NCBI GenBank assembly: GCA_039908525.1
Contig: JAMOAY010000001.1
Coordinates: 186,001 to 250,000, forward strand
Origin: Magnetaquicoccus sp039908525
GTDB lineage: Bacteria; Pseudomonadota; Magnetococcia; Magnetococcales; Magnetaquicoccaceae
Reading direction: 5' to 3'
Length of the DNA stretch: 64,000 nucleotides
Shown here: positions 8,040 to 17,112 of the stretch, in pieces
Numbering within the stretch: position 1 is the first letter of the stretch
Layout of the letters: every line of letters begins with the position of its first letter
Made by a program: the position numbers and the translations under genes
Notes under the pieces: model-generated
What the model was told of the DNA's origin: nothing
The model's database searches: none
Seen by the model: the letters and a program-made list of their open reading frames with translations, nothing else

Positions 8040-10952
8040 ATGAGCCACCCTGCCTTTGAACTGCTGCGTCGCGAACCGGTAGCCGCCTTGAATCTGACCG
8101 TGGAGTTCTACCGTCACCGGGTCACCCGGGCCCGTCATCTGCACCTGGTGATGGAGGATCCCCACAACGCCTTTCTGGTGGCCTTTCTGACGGTGCCCAC
8201 CGACTCCACCGGGGTGGCGCACATCCTGGAGCATACGGCTCTCTGTGGCAGTCGACGCTATCCGGTGCGGGATCCCTTTTTCATGATGGTACGGCGTTCC
8301 CTGGCCACCTTCATCAATGCCGTCACCGGCAGCGACTGGACGGCCTATCCGTTCGCCACGCTGTCGCGCAAGGATTTTGACAATCTGCTGCAGGTGTATC
8401 TGGATGCCGCCTTTTTCCCCAACCTGCAGGAGCTGGATTTCGCGCAGGAGGGGTACCGGATCGAGTTGGCCGATGCGGCGGACCCCCACGCCCCTCTGGT
8501 CTACAAGGGGGTTGTCTACAATGAGATGAAGGGCGCCTTGAGCTCTCCGGTGCAGATGTTAGGCTACACCATTGGCAAGCACCTCTTTCCGACCACCACC
8601 TACGGCTACAACAGCGGGGGGGATCCCGCCGAAATTCCCGATCTTACCTGGGAGGCTTTGCGGGCCTTTCATGCCCGCCATTATCACCCTTCCAACGCCA
8701 TCTTCATGACCTGCGGCAACATTCCCGCCGTCGAGCATCAGGCGGTGTTTCAGGAGCGGGTGCTGCATGCGTTTGATGCCGCCGTGGAGGCGTTGCGGGT
8801 TCCGGACGAGCAGCGTCTCAGCGCACCGATCCGGGTCACCGCCCCCTATGCCATGGATGGCAGCGAAGAGACGGCCAATAAAAGCTACATCCTGTTGGGC
8901 TGGCTGTTGGGCAACGGCATCGATCAGGAACAGTCGCTCAAGGCCCAACTGCTGAACGGGGTGCTGCTGGACAACAGCGCCTCGCCCCTGTTGCAGGCCC
9001 TGGAGACCACCGATCTGGGCAGCGCCCCGGCCCCCATCTGCGGCCTGGACGGTTCCAGCAAGGAGATGGCCTTTTGTTGCGGGGTGGAGGGTTCCGAACC
9101 GGAACGGGTGGAGGCGGTGGAGCGGTTGATCCTGGAGGTGTTGCAGCGGGTGGCCAGCGAGGGGGTGCCCCAGGAGCAGGTGGAGGCGGTGTTGCACCAA
9201 CTGGAGTTGGGACGACGGGAGATCAAAGGGGATGGCTGGCCGTATGCCCTGCATCTGCTGCTCACCGCCATGACCCCCATGCTGCACGGTGGCGATCCCA
9301 TCCCTGCTTTGGCCATGGACGCGCTGCTGGACAGGATGCGTGAGGAGATCAAAAATCCGGATTTCATCAAGAATCTGGTCCGGGAGTGGTTGCTGGAAAA
9401 TCCCCACAGGGTTTCGCTGGTGATGCAGCCGGATCCCCATCTCAACGAGCGACTGGCCCAGGAGGAGGCCGCACGACTGGCGGCCCGCAAGGCCGAGATG
9501 GATGAGGCCGCGCTGCAGGCCCTGCGGGAGGCGGCCGAGCGGTTGCAACAGAGGCAGGCGGAAGAGGATGATGCCGAGCTGCTGCCCCGGTTGCGACTGG
9601 GTGATGTGCCGGCCGATCTGCCCATCCCGGTCGGCTCCTGTGACCGCATCGGCCCGTTGCCGGTCTCCTGGTATCCCTGCACCACCAACCGTCTGGTCTA
9701 CCAGCAGGTAGTCCTGGAAACCCCGGTGATGGAGGATGCCCTGCTGAATCTGCTGCCGATCTTTGCCTCCTGTCTGGCCGAGGTGGGGTGTGGCGGGCGG
9801 GATTATCTGGCCACCCAGGTGTGGCAGGCTGCGGTGAGCGGGGGGATCGGCGCCCATCTGACGGCACGGGGCGGGGTCGACGCAGTGGAGAACTTTCGTG
9901 CGTTTTTCACCCTGTCGGCCAAGGCACTGACCCGCAACCAGGAGGCACTGACCCGGCTGGTGTGGGAGACACACACGAGACCCCGTTTTGATGAGCTCAG
10001 CCGTCTGCGGGAGCTGATCGCGCAGATGCGGGCCTCGGCGGAGTTGCGGGTCACCAGTCAGGGCCACACGCTGGCTGTGTCGGCGGCGGCGGCAGCCCTC
10101 AACCCGGCGGCGGCCCTCAACGACCGGTGGGGGGGGATGGGGTCCATTGCCCGCCTCAAGACGTTGGACAACACGCTGGCCGATCCCGAGGCGTTGAAAG
10201 GGTTTGCCCGGCAGTTGCAAACGATCCAGGAGCGGCTGCTGGCAGCCCCCCGACAGCTGCTGGTGGCGGGTGAGGCGGCCGACTTTGCCCTCATGGCCGA
10301 CACCCTGCAGGCCTGCTGGGCGGAGGAGAGCGGGCCGACGGCCATGGAACGGCTGACCCACCTGCCGCGCAGTGCGCAGCCGAAGGTGGCCTGGAGCACG
10401 GTAACCACGGTCCATTTTTGTGCCAAGGCCTATCCGGCGGTCTCCTACACCCACCCGGACGCCCCGGCGTTGTCGGTGCTGGGTCCTTTCTTGAAGCATG
10501 GTTTTCTGCACAAGATGATTCGCGAGCGTGGCGGCGCCTACGGCAGTGGGGCCGGGCTGGACCTGGATTCCGGCACGTTCCGTTTCTTCTCCTATCGGGA
10601 TCCCCGTTTGACGGAGACCCTGGCCGATTTCGACCGTTCGCTGGCGTGGCTGGCCGAGACCCGCCATGCCCCGGAGGCGTTGGAGGAGGCGATCCTCAGT
10701 GTCATCGGTTCCATCGACCGTCCCGGGTCACCGGCGGGGGATGCACGGCGCGCCTTCCACGATGCCCTGCACGGTCGCACGACCGAGTTGCGGCGTCGCT
10801 TCCGCAGTCGGGTGCTGGAGGTTTCCGAGGCCGATCTGTTGCGGGTGGCTACCCTCTACCTGCAACCGGCTGCCGCCAGCCTGGCGGTCATCAGCAACGG
10901 GGCCACCCTGGCCAAAGAGGCTGCCGAGGGGTGGCAGATCCAGACGTTGTAG
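8040..10952 (+). CDS. M16C-family metallopeptidase (presequence protease / PreP-like)
   Basis: A 970-residue two-lobed zinc protease starting at ATG 8040, behind AAGAGGATTGTC. The inverted zinc motif HILEH is at residues 61-65 (His61, Glu64, His65), and the distal ligand is Glu162 in VVYNEMKGA. The length, and the long charged helical linker at about 480-520 (EEAARLAARKAEMDEAALQ), fit the M16C subfamily (PreP, Cym1, falcilysin), which degrades short unfolded peptides in a closed chamber. There is no signal peptide, so it probably works in the cytoplasm. It stands alone between qmoA and the accessory region. The substrate is unknown. Confidence 0.9.
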   Translation: MSHPAFELLRREPVAALNLTVEFYRHRVTRARHLHLVMEDPHNAFLVAFLTVPTDSTGVAHILEHTALCGSRRYPVRDPFFMMVRRSLATFINAVTGSDWTAYPFATLSRKDFDNLLQVYLDAAFFPNLQELDFAQEGYRIELADAADPHAPLVYKGVVYNEMKGALSSPVQMLGYTIGKHLFPTTTYGYNSGGDPAEIPDLTWEALRAFHARHYHPSNAIFMTCGNIPAVEHQAVFQERVLHAFDAAVEALRVPDEQRLSAPIRVTAPYAMDGSEETANKSYILLGWLLGNGIDQEQSLKAQLLNGVLLDNSASPLLQALETTDLGSAPAPICGLDGSSKEMAFCCGVEGSEPERVEAVERLILEVLQRVASEGVPQEQVEAVLHQLELGRREIKGDGWPYALHLLLTAMTPMLHGGDPIPALAMDALLDRMREEIKNPDFIKNLVREWLLENPHRVSLVMQPDPHLNERLAQEEAARLAARKAEMDEAALQALREAAERLQQRQAEEDDAELLPRLRLGDVPADLPIPVGSCDRIGPLPVSWYPCTTNRLVYQQVVLETPVMEDALLNLLPIFASCLAEVGCGGRDYLATQVWQAAVSGGIGAHLTARGGVDAVENFRAFFTLSAKALTRNQEALTRLVWETHTRPRFDELSRLRELIAQMRASAELRVTSQGHTLAVSAAAAALNPAAALNDRWGGMGSIARLKTLDNTLADPEALKGFARQLQTIQERLLAAPRQLLVAGEAADFALMADTLQACWAEESGPTAMERLTHLPRSAQPKVAWSTVTTVHFCAKAYPAVSYTHPDAPALSVLGPFLKHGFLHKMIRERGGAYGSGAGLDLDSGTFRFFSYRDPRLTETLADFDRSLAWLAETRHAPEALEEAILSVIGSIDRPGSPAGDARRAFHDALHGRTTELRRRFRSRVLEVSEADLLRVATLYLQPAAASLAVISNGATLAKEAAEGWQIQTL

Positions 10953-10987
10953 GCGCCATCATTGACAAACAACCACGGGAACCCGGG

Positions 10988-11018
10988 AGGATGGCGTCCT
11001 GGAACGAGACGCCATCCT
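10988..11018 (+). terminator. Hairpin after the M16 peptidase gene
   Basis: A perfect 11-bp stem (10988-10998 with 11008-11018) and a nine-base loop lie 36 nt after the stop codon. There is no T-run after it, so it may be a terminator of weak type or an mRNA-stabilising hairpin. Confidence 0.35.
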
Positions 11019-11030
11019 GGGCTTCTGAGA

Positions 11031-11385
11031 CGAATCCGGTGGCTTTTCGCAAGGGATGGTACCTCCCATCATTGTTACCCCCGAAGAACTGCCAGAGGAG
11101 AACTGACTGTGTGGATTGATCCGATCATCGAAGAAGTACGCAAAAACAGGGAAAAATTTGCTGCTCAGTTCAATTTCGACTTGCGGGCGATGGGCAAGGC
11201 GTTGCAAGAGATGGAAAGGGCATCTGGCAGACAGGTGGTCTCCTTTGCACCGACCGTGGACCACAGTTTGTCCGGGCAAGAGGAAGGCAAATCCTTTCTG
11301 TCTGCACCAAAATGATGTGCGCACGATGTGAGTGGACCCTTGGACGCCTGCGGCGAATCCGGTGGCTTTTCGCATGCCAGAGGAG
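11031..11385 (+). repeat. Duplicated leader segments flanking the small gene at 11109
   Basis: A 21-bp sequence at 11031-11051 recurs exactly at 11354-11374. In the first copy TGCCAGAGGAG follows 38 bases later (11090-11100). In the second it follows directly (11375-11385), as if the intervening bases had been deleted. The first copy carries the ribosome-binding site of the small gene; the second lies just upstream of the Rpn gene. This looks like a decayed tandem duplication. Confidence 0.6.
11109..11315 (+). CDS. Small protein of unknown function (DPIIEEVRK type)
   Basis: A 68-residue protein from a GTG at 11109, behind AGAGGAGAACTGACT. Its first 45 residues form a helical, charged segment beginning WIDPIIEEVRKNREKFAAQF. 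I recognise this as resembling short orphan proteins often found next to toxin-antitoxin-like genes, but no function is known to me. The last 20 residues are Ser-rich and unstructured. A short preceding frame (ATG 11056, ending TGA 11104-11106) encodes only 16 residues and could be the tail of a lost partner. Alternative identity: an antitoxin remnant. Confidence 0.55.
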   Translation: MWIDPIIEEVRKNREKFAAQFNFDLRAMGKALQEMERASGRQVVSFAPTVDHSLSGQEEGKSFLSAPK

Positions 11386-11435
11386 TACACTGGCCGTGTG
11401 CCCGTGGTTGTTTTCATCAACAGGTGCTCCAGGCC

Positions 11436-12347
11436 ATGAAATTCATCGATCCACGCATCGACTTCGCCTTCAAGAAGATCTTCGGCAGCGAGTCCACCAA
11501 GGAGATTCTGGCCAGCTTCCTGGAGAGTCTTTTGGGATTGGAGGGAGACCGGCGCATTGCCGAACTGACTCTCCTCGACCCCTTCCTGGCCCCCCGGATC
11601 CGGGAGATGAAATATTCCATCCTGGATGTCAAGTGCCGGGACCATCGCGGCGTCTCCTACATCGTGGAGATGCAGGTGCAAAAAGTGTCTGCCTTCCTGA
11701 AGAAGATCCAGTACAACGCCGCCAAAGCCTATGCTCACCAGATTGAACGCGGCGAAGACTACCCCAAACTCAATCAGGTGATTGCCATTACCATCACCGA
11801 TTTTGTTCTGTTCCACGCATTCAACCATTGTGTCTCCTGCCATGAGTCGCGCGAAACCGTCACCGGACACTCCTATTTGCAGGATATCGTCCATTTTTTC
11901 GTCGAACTGCCCAAGTTCTCCAAACCGTTGGATGCGTTGGACGGCATCCTGGATCGCTGGATCTACTTCATCCGATATGCCGGCTCTCTGCAGGAAGTGC
12001 CCGAGAAACTGAACGAAGCGCCGTTCCGCCACGCTTTCGAGATGGCCAGGGTGGCCAACATGACACGGGAAGAGTTGGAGTTGTACGAGAACGCAGGCAT
12101 TGCCATCGCGGATGCCCAGGGAGGCGTCGAACTGGCAAGGGAGGAAGGACGACAGGAAGGACGACAGGAGGGACGACAGGAGGGCGAGGCCAAAATGCTG
12201 ACACGCCTACTCCATCGCCGCTTCGGAGCCCTGCCCCGGTGGGCCACAGACAAAATCGCCAAAGCCGACTTGTCCACCTTGGAAACATGGAGTTTCAGGA
12301 TCCTGGATGCTCCAGACCTGGAGGGTCTCCTGGCGGATCCGGCGTAA
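11436..12347 (+). CDS. Rpn-family PD-(D/E)XK nuclease / putative transposase, copy 1
   Basis: A 303-residue protein beginning MKFIDPRIDFAFKKIFGSES, the signature start of the Rpn (recombination-promoting nuclease, formerly YhgA-like transposase) family. The PD-(D/E)XK core is visible as YSILDVKCRDHRGVSYIVEMQ (Asp, then Glu-x-Q). A repetitive EGRQEGRQEGRQEGE segment at about 232-250 leads to a DUF4351-type C-terminus (LLHRRFGALPRWATDKIAKA). Rpn proteins are DNA endonucleases that promote RecA-independent recombination. A close relative lies at 57411-58343 on the other strand. The ribosome-binding site is weak. Confidence 0.85.
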   Translation: MKFIDPRIDFAFKKIFGSESTKEILASFLESLLGLEGDRRIAELTLLDPFLAPRIREMKYSILDVKCRDHRGVSYIVEMQVQKVSAFLKKIQYNAAKAYAHQIERGEDYPKLNQVIAITITDFVLFHAFNHCVSCHESRETVTGHSYLQDIVHFFVELPKFSKPLDALDGILDRWIYFIRYAGSLQEVPEKLNEAPFRHAFEMARVANMTREELELYENAGIAIADAQGGVELAREEGRQEGRQEGRQEGEAKMLTRLLHRRFGALPRWATDKIAKADLSTLETWSFRILDAPDLEGLLADPA

Positions 12348-12401
12348 CGCCGAGGGGAAAAACCGTACCCAGCTGGTACACCCTTGTGCGGAATGAAGAG
12401 G

Positions 12402-12430
12402 TTGACAGACTGAACAAAATGCACAACAAT
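12402..12430 (+). promoter_or_regulatory. Predicted sigma-70 promoter of the methyltransferase gene
   Basis: A perfect -35 TTGACA at 12402-12407 is followed after 17 bases by AACAAT (12425-12430), which matches four of six -10 positions. The start codon at 12550 would leave a leader of about 110 nt. Confidence 0.4.
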
Positions 12431-12549
12431 ATTCGGAATCTGCCCGGGATGCGTCAAAAAACTCCGGGGTATACAGATAAGCCATGGAAGGGAAAAGGGC
12501 GCATTCCCTGGCATTCATGATTTTTTGATGGGTTATGAGGTGCAAACCA

Positions 12550-13704
12550 ATGTCGATACTGCGCGTCGTTGAGTTCGTGGCAACAAGGCTTCGTCAAGGA
12601 TTTTCAGATGATGCGATCAAGGCGGAGCTTGCCGAAGGAGTGGGCGGGGAAACTGTTCAAAATGTTGCGACAGATATCATTTATCTTGCTGATCTTTTGC
12701 GTTGCGGGAAACCTGCTGAACAGTGTGTGGAGGTCCTCATCGAAAAAGGTGTCAGCAAGCAGGTAGCCTGTGCTGCTGTGGATAAATTATTGGGAAAAAA
12801 ACCACAAACAGATCCAGAAAGCAGGCTTCCTCTGTTTGACGAAGATGCCTATTGCAAAAAATTAGAATTAGTCGGCCTTCGTTATCTGGAGAAAGGTCAC
12901 AGGGAACTGGCTTTGCTCGCCTGGAGAAAACTGTCTGTTTTTAACAGAACTTCAGACTACGTCAAGCTGGCAGCCGCCTATTTTTATTCGCCAGACATGG
13001 GCCCGGCCCCGACATTAGGTTTCTGGGAGTATTTTCACGTTCTGCACCACATGCACCAGAACTTCGTACCCAGAACCTATCTGGAGGTTGGTGTCTCTAC
13101 TGGAAAATCCATTGTCTTGCTCGATCCAAGAACCCGTGGAATTGGTATCGATCCACTTTTTAAGTCGCTTTATGGGTTACCGCGCAATGTTAGCGTGTAC
13201 ACAATGACCAGTGACGACTTTTTTACCCAGATCGATTTGGACGCGATTTTGAATGGACAGCGTTTGGATATGGCTTTTATCGATGGAAGGCATCTGTTCG
13301 AATACGCACTGCGCGATTTCATCCATATAGAACGCCATTGTCATTCTGGTTCAGCCGTTCTGTTTCATGATACATATCCAGTTGACCCCATAGTGGCCAT
13401 GCGCCATCAATTGCTCGGCTTTGCGGTGGGTGACCCGTGGAAGATATTGCCATGCTTCAGGAAATACCGGCCAGATTTGCAGTTTCATACGATTGCCGTC
13501 AGGCCCAGTGGTTTGACGATCGTGCGGAATTTGGATCCTGATAACAGGGTACTGCAGGATAACCTGGAAGCCATTTACGCGGAGTTTATTGGTGAGGATT
13601 TCAATGAGTATCGCAAGAATATAGCTGAAAATGTAAACGCATTTCCAATGAATTTGGATAGAATCTCGAACGAAGTTCTGGCCGGCATCCGGTGGGGTGT
13701 CTGA
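12550..13704 (+). CDS. Class I SAM-dependent methyltransferase-like protein with an unknown N-terminal domain
   Basis: A 384-residue protein from ATG 12550, behind GAGGTG. Residues 1-80 form a helical domain I do not recognise. From about residue 170 a Rossmann methyltransferase is visible: motif I TYLEVGVSTGKSIVLLD, acidic strand end GIGIDP, DMAFIDGRHLFEYALRDF and the late VLFHDTYP. This is the pattern of the Methyltransf_24 family, often found in polysaccharide or glycoconjugate clusters; the substrate is not evident. The gene is visibly richer in A+T than its neighbours and has its own promoter, which suggests horizontal acquisition. Confidence 0.72.
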   Translation: MSILRVVEFVATRLRQGFSDDAIKAELAEGVGGETVQNVATDIIYLADLLRCGKPAEQCVEVLIEKGVSKQVACAAVDKLLGKKPQTDPESRLPLFDEDAYCKKLELVGLRYLEKGHRELALLAWRKLSVFNRTSDYVKLAAAYFYSPDMGPAPTLGFWEYFHVLHHMHQNFVPRTYLEVGVSTGKSIVLLDPRTRGIGIDPLFKSLYGLPRNVSVYTMTSDDFFTQIDLDAILNGQRLDMAFIDGRHLFEYALRDFIHIERHCHSGSAVLFHDTYPVDPIVAMRHQLLGFAVGDPWKILPCFRKYRPDLQFHTIAVRPSGLTIVRNLDPDNRVLQDNLEAIYAEFIGEDFNEYRKNIAENVNAFPMNLDRISNEVLAGIRWGV

Positions 13705-13930
13705 CCAATAGCACTCAAATCGCGATCATTGCGGGATGAATGACAGACCTGCGTCCGCATTGCCGCCCATTTTTCCGCTTTCCATCACCCGTCAAATTCG
13801 CTACCATGCATGCAGACCTTCGTGGATCCGCCCCCGATCAAGAGGATTCCCCGGCGGGACGCACGCCAAATGGTCTCAGAAAGCTGTTTGTTTTATTCAA
13901 AGTTCCATCAGGTGGACCACGGAGTCATGC

Positions 13931-14335
13931 ATGAAAATACTGATCGTTGACGATGAACCAAACAACCAGATCCTGCTGACATTCATTCTCAAACCTTACG
14001 GTGAGTGCATCGTGGCAAAGGATGGCCGGGAGGCCGTGGCTCTCTTCAACAAACATCTGAACAAAAGAGAGCCCTTCGACCTTGTCTTCCTGGATATCAT
14101 GATGCCCAATATGAACGGCCAGGAGGCACTGCGGGAGATCCGCTGGCTGGAAAAGGAGGTGAACCGCACCTCCCGGGAGACGCAATACCACTCCGTCATC
14201 ATCATGCAAACCGCCCTGGGTGAGCCGCAGCATATGGAGGAGTCCTACTTCGAGGGAAAGTGTACCGATTACATCACTAAACCTTTCACGCCGGATGAGA
14301 TCCTGGCCAAACTCAGGAAACATCATCTGGTTTGA
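13931..14335 (+). CDS. Single-domain (CheY-like) response regulator
   Basis: A 134-residue receiver domain starting MKILIVDDEP, with acidic residues Asp7 and Asp8, phospho-acceptor Asp55 in FDLVFLDIMMP and the conserved lysine in DYITKPF. No output domain is present, so it acts by protein contact or as a phosphate relay. The start codon follows GGAG at a spacing of six bases. There is no adjacent kinase; the many orphan hybrid kinases of this window are possible partners. It runs towards der on the opposite strand, with a palindromic repeat between them. Confidence 0.87.
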   Translation: MKILIVDDEPNNQILLTFILKPYGECIVAKDGREAVALFNKHLNKREPFDLVFLDIMMPNMNGQEALREIRWLEKEVNRTSRETQYHSVIIMQTALGEPQHMEESYFEGKCTDYITKPFTPDEILAKLRKHHLV

Positions 14336-14394
14336 TTCGATCCTGCCCGACGCACGTTTGCACCCACACAATGAGGGCTCCGCCCCCTCCCCCG

Positions 14395-14415
14395 CCAGGG
14401 GGATAATCCCCCTGG
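14395..14415. repeat. Dispersed palindrome (CCAGGGGGATAATCCCCCTGG)-type element
   Basis: An eight-base-pair stem with a five-base loop, sited between two convergent genes. The same 21-base palindrome occurs at 53075-53095. In both places it is followed by ACC, a GT-ATAGT block and an AACCAT block, so the shared unit is about 45 bases. It probably acts as a bidirectional terminator or REP-like element. Confidence 0.6.
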
Positions 14416-14447
14416 ACCTGTCATAGTCAACAACCATGACAAAACCA

Positions 14448-15905
14448 TCAACAACGGGCACAGCTGCGGGGTTTCGTCTCCTCCCTGGGTGCATACGGGT
14501 TCTCCCCGCTGCTGGCACGAAACAGGATCCGAATCGTCGCCCCGACAAATGAAAACTGGCTGCGCAGCTGGTTTTCCAGATAGCGCCGATAGGTCTCATG
14601 CACCGACACCTCCCGGTTGGTGAACAACACCAGCGTCGGCGGATTGACCGAAACCTGCGTGGCATAGCGGATCTTGACCACACGCCCCCCCAACCGCGGC
14701 GGTGGATGCTTGGCCGTGGTCTCCACCAGCCAGCGGTTCAACGCCCCCGTGGAGATGCGCAACCGGTTCGACTCCCAAACCCGCAACGCCGCCGGCAACA
14801 CACCCTGGACCCCCATGCCACTCTTGGCAGAGAGCAACAGAACCGGGGCGTGGGTGAATTGGGGAAACGCCTCCTCCACATCGGCAAAAAATTTCTTCCG
14901 CGCCCCCCCCGCACGGTCCCGCGTCCCACTGCCCCGCCGCCCCAGCTCTGTACCGACCCCTCCCCCAACCAAATCCCACTTGTTGACCGCCAACACCAAA
15001 CCGCACCCCGCCTCTGCCGCCAGATTGGCCACCCGACGGTCCTGGTCGGTGATGCCGCGCTCCGCATCCAGCAACAAAACAGCCACCTGGGCCCGATCCA
15101 TGGCCCGAATCGCCGCCAGGACGGAATATTTCTCGATCCGCAGCGCAATGCGCGCCTTTTTGCGGATCCCTGCCGTGTCCACCAACACAAACCGCCGCCC
15201 TTCTCCGTCCACCAACGGCAGATCGATCGCATCCCGCGTGGTCCCCGGCTGGTCGGAGACCACCAGGCGGGACTCGCCCAGCAACCGGTTGATCAGGGTA
15301 CTCTTGCCGGCATTGGGACACCCCACCACCGCCACCCGGATCTCCGCATCCTCCTCTGCCGTCTCTTCAACCGGGTCAGAAGCCGTCGCCGGCGCGGCCC
15401 ATGGATGCAACAGCGCCCCCAGCAACGCCTCCACCCCCATCCCGTGGGTGGCGGAAATGGCCAGCAGCGGGTGCAGACCCAGACGGTGGAACTCCAACGC
15501 CGTCTCCTGAGCGGCCTTCCCCTCCGCCTTGTTGATGGCACACACCAACGGCTTGCCGGAACGGCGCAACAGATCCGCCACCACCCAGTCGTCGGCCAGA
15601 GGCCCCGCCTGGGCATCGGTGACAAAGACGATGGCATCCGCCTCCTCGATCGCCACCAGGGTCTGCTCGCGCATGGCAGCCGCCACCGATGCCACCGCCT
15701 CGGACTCGAATCCCCCGGTATCCACCACCCGGAACCGCTGCCCGTTCCATGTGGTCAGACCATACTGACGATCCCTGGTCAAACCCGGCGTGTCGTCCAC
15801 CAACGCCGCCCGGGTGCGGGTCAGGCGATTGAACAGCGATGATTTTCCTACATTGGGACGCCCCACCAGGGCTATCAACGGCAACCCTGCATCGTCAGAA
15901 ATCAT
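14448..15905 (-). CDS. der: Ribosome biogenesis GTPase Der (EngA)
   Basis: A 485-residue protein with tandem GTPase domains. The first has the P-loop GRPNVGKSSLFNR, then DTPGLTRDRQYG and DTGGF. The second has GCPNAGKSTLINR, SDQPGTTRDAID, DTAGIRKKAR and NKWDLV. A C-terminal KH-like domain follows. Der helps assemble the 50S ribosomal subunit and is essential in most bacteria. Its second G domain carries an extra glycine/arginine-rich loop of about 18 residues after NKWDLV. The start (15905) overlaps the bamB 3' end by 11 nt; an in-frame ATG at 15917 is possible. It is the last gene of a long minus-strand operon. Confidence 0.95.
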   Translation of the reverse strand: MISDDAGLPLIALVGRPNVGKSSLFNRLTRTRAALVDDTPGLTRDRQYGLTTWNGQRFRVVDTGGFESEAVASVAAAMREQTLVAIEEADAIVFVTDAQAGPLADDWVVADLLRRSGKPLVCAINKAEGKAAQETALEFHRLGLHPLLAISATHGMGVEALLGALLHPWAAPATASDPVEETAEEDAEIRVAVVGCPNAGKSTLINRLLGESRLVVSDQPGTTRDAIDLPLVDGEGRRFVLVDTAGIRKKARIALRIEKYSVLAAIRAMDRAQVAVLLLDAERGITDQDRRVANLAAEAGCGLVLAVNKWDLVGGGVGTELGRRGSGTRDRAGGARKKFFADVEEAFPQFTHAPVLLLSAKSGMGVQGVLPAALRVWESNRLRISTGALNRWLVETTAKHPPPRLGGRVVKIRYATQVSVNPPTLVLFTNREVSVHETYRRYLENQLRSQFSFVGATIRILFRASSGENPYAPREETKPRSCARC

Positions 15906-17112
15906 ACCGCAATACATTACCCTCGTTGGTCCAGAGAAAAACGGAATTGTCCACCACCACCGGATCCGCCAGCACGGCCTCTCCCAGACGGTCCATGCCC
16001 AACACCCGGCCACTGGCGCCATCCAGGGTGATCAAACGCCCCCGGTCATCGGCCACCAACACCTTGTCGCCGATCCCCACCGGTCCGCTCAAAAGTCCGT
16101 CGCTGACCCGGGTCCGCCACAACTCCAAACCGTCGATGGCGCTCAACGCCACCATGTAGCCCTCCGTATCGGCAAAAAAGAGCTGTTTGCCCGCCAGCCA
16201 TGGGCGACGGATCGAGGAAAGCTTGCGCTCCCAGACCCGGGCTCCGTTGCGTGGCAGAATGGCCACCGCACGTCCTTGATGGTTGACGGCAAACAGTTTC
16301 TTCATCCCCGACGCCACCGTGTCACCCTCCGGGGAGAGCACCACACTGGCCTGGATGGACTGCAACAGGTCCAACTCGGTCCGTCCGCCTGCCAGGGAGA
16401 GATTCTCTGTCCACAACGGCGCCCCACTCTCCAGGGACAAGGCAAACAGATCCCCCGACGAGTAGCCCACATAGACCACCCGCCCATCCACCGTCGGCGT
16501 CGCAGCGCCCATGATCACCAACAGCTCTGGCGGAGTGGAATGGCTCCAGATCCGCTTGCCATCCTCGCTGCTCAATCCGTAGGTGCGATTATCGAGCGTC
16601 AGAAACACCACCCGCCCCTCGCCCACGGCCGGCGCAGAGGTGACCGGAGCCGAAAGGGGTGTGCGCCACAGCTCCTTGCCGCTCTCTCTGCCCAAGGCCA
16701 CCATCTCTCCGGCCCGGGTACCCACATAAAGCTGTTGCCCGTCCACCGCCACGCCCCCCGAGACGCGCTCTCCAACAGTCACATCCCAGAGAATCCGGCC
16801 CCGCTGGCGATCCATCCGCACCACCCGCCCCTGAAAGGTGCCCACGAAAAGATCCGCGCCCGAGACCACAAACTGTCCCGGTTGCTGCTGATGTTTGCCA
16901 GGCGAGCGGCCGACAGACTCCCGCCAGACACGGTTCAATCCGGTCGATTCTCTTGTCTGTGGCTCGACAAAGGCTGTCACGTTGCTGCTCGAACTGCTGC
17001 TGCTCGACCTGGGCGCATCCTTGAACGGGTTCATGCTTTTCAGGGAAGAGCAACCGGAGAGCGCCACCAGGCTCCACACCAGACCCGCCTTACACCACCG
17101 ATGGTTCATCAT
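15895..17112 (-). CDS. bamB: Outer membrane protein assembly factor BamB (lipoprotein)
   Basis: A 405-residue protein with a lipoprotein signal peptide ending LVALSGC, lipidated at Cys21. A Ser/Asn-rich linker follows, then eight or so PQQ-like beta-propeller repeats such as GRILWDVTVGE, GKELWRTPLS and GAPLWTENLS. BamB is the periplasmic scaffold of the BAM complex, which folds beta-barrel proteins. It overlaps yfgM by 4 nt upstream and der by 11 nt downstream. Two ATG codons lie in tandem at the start. Confidence 0.93.
   Translation of the reverse strand: MMNHRWCKAGLVWSLVALSGCSSLKSMNPFKDAPRSSSSSSSSNVTAFVEPQTRESTGLNRVWRESVGRSPGKHQQQPGQFVVSGADLFVGTFQGRVVRMDRQRGRILWDVTVGERVSGGVAVDGQQLYVGTRAGEMVALGRESGKELWRTPLSAPVTSAPAVGEGRVVFLTLDNRTYGLSSEDGKRIWSHSTPPELLVIMGAATPTVDGRVVYVGYSSGDLFALSLESGAPLWTENLSLAGGRTELDLLQSIQASVVLSPEGDTVASGMKKLFAVNHQGRAVAILPRNGARVWERKLSSIRRPWLAGKQLFFADTEGYMVALSAIDGLELWRTRVSDGLLSGPVGIGDKVLVADDRGRLITLDGASGRVLGMDRLGEAVLADPVVVDNSVFLWTNEGNVLRYDF

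Noticed and set aside
8559..10667. 702-codon minus-strand frame opposite the M16 peptidase
   Set aside because: Antisense of a well-supported metallopeptidase; composition is typical of a shadow frame.
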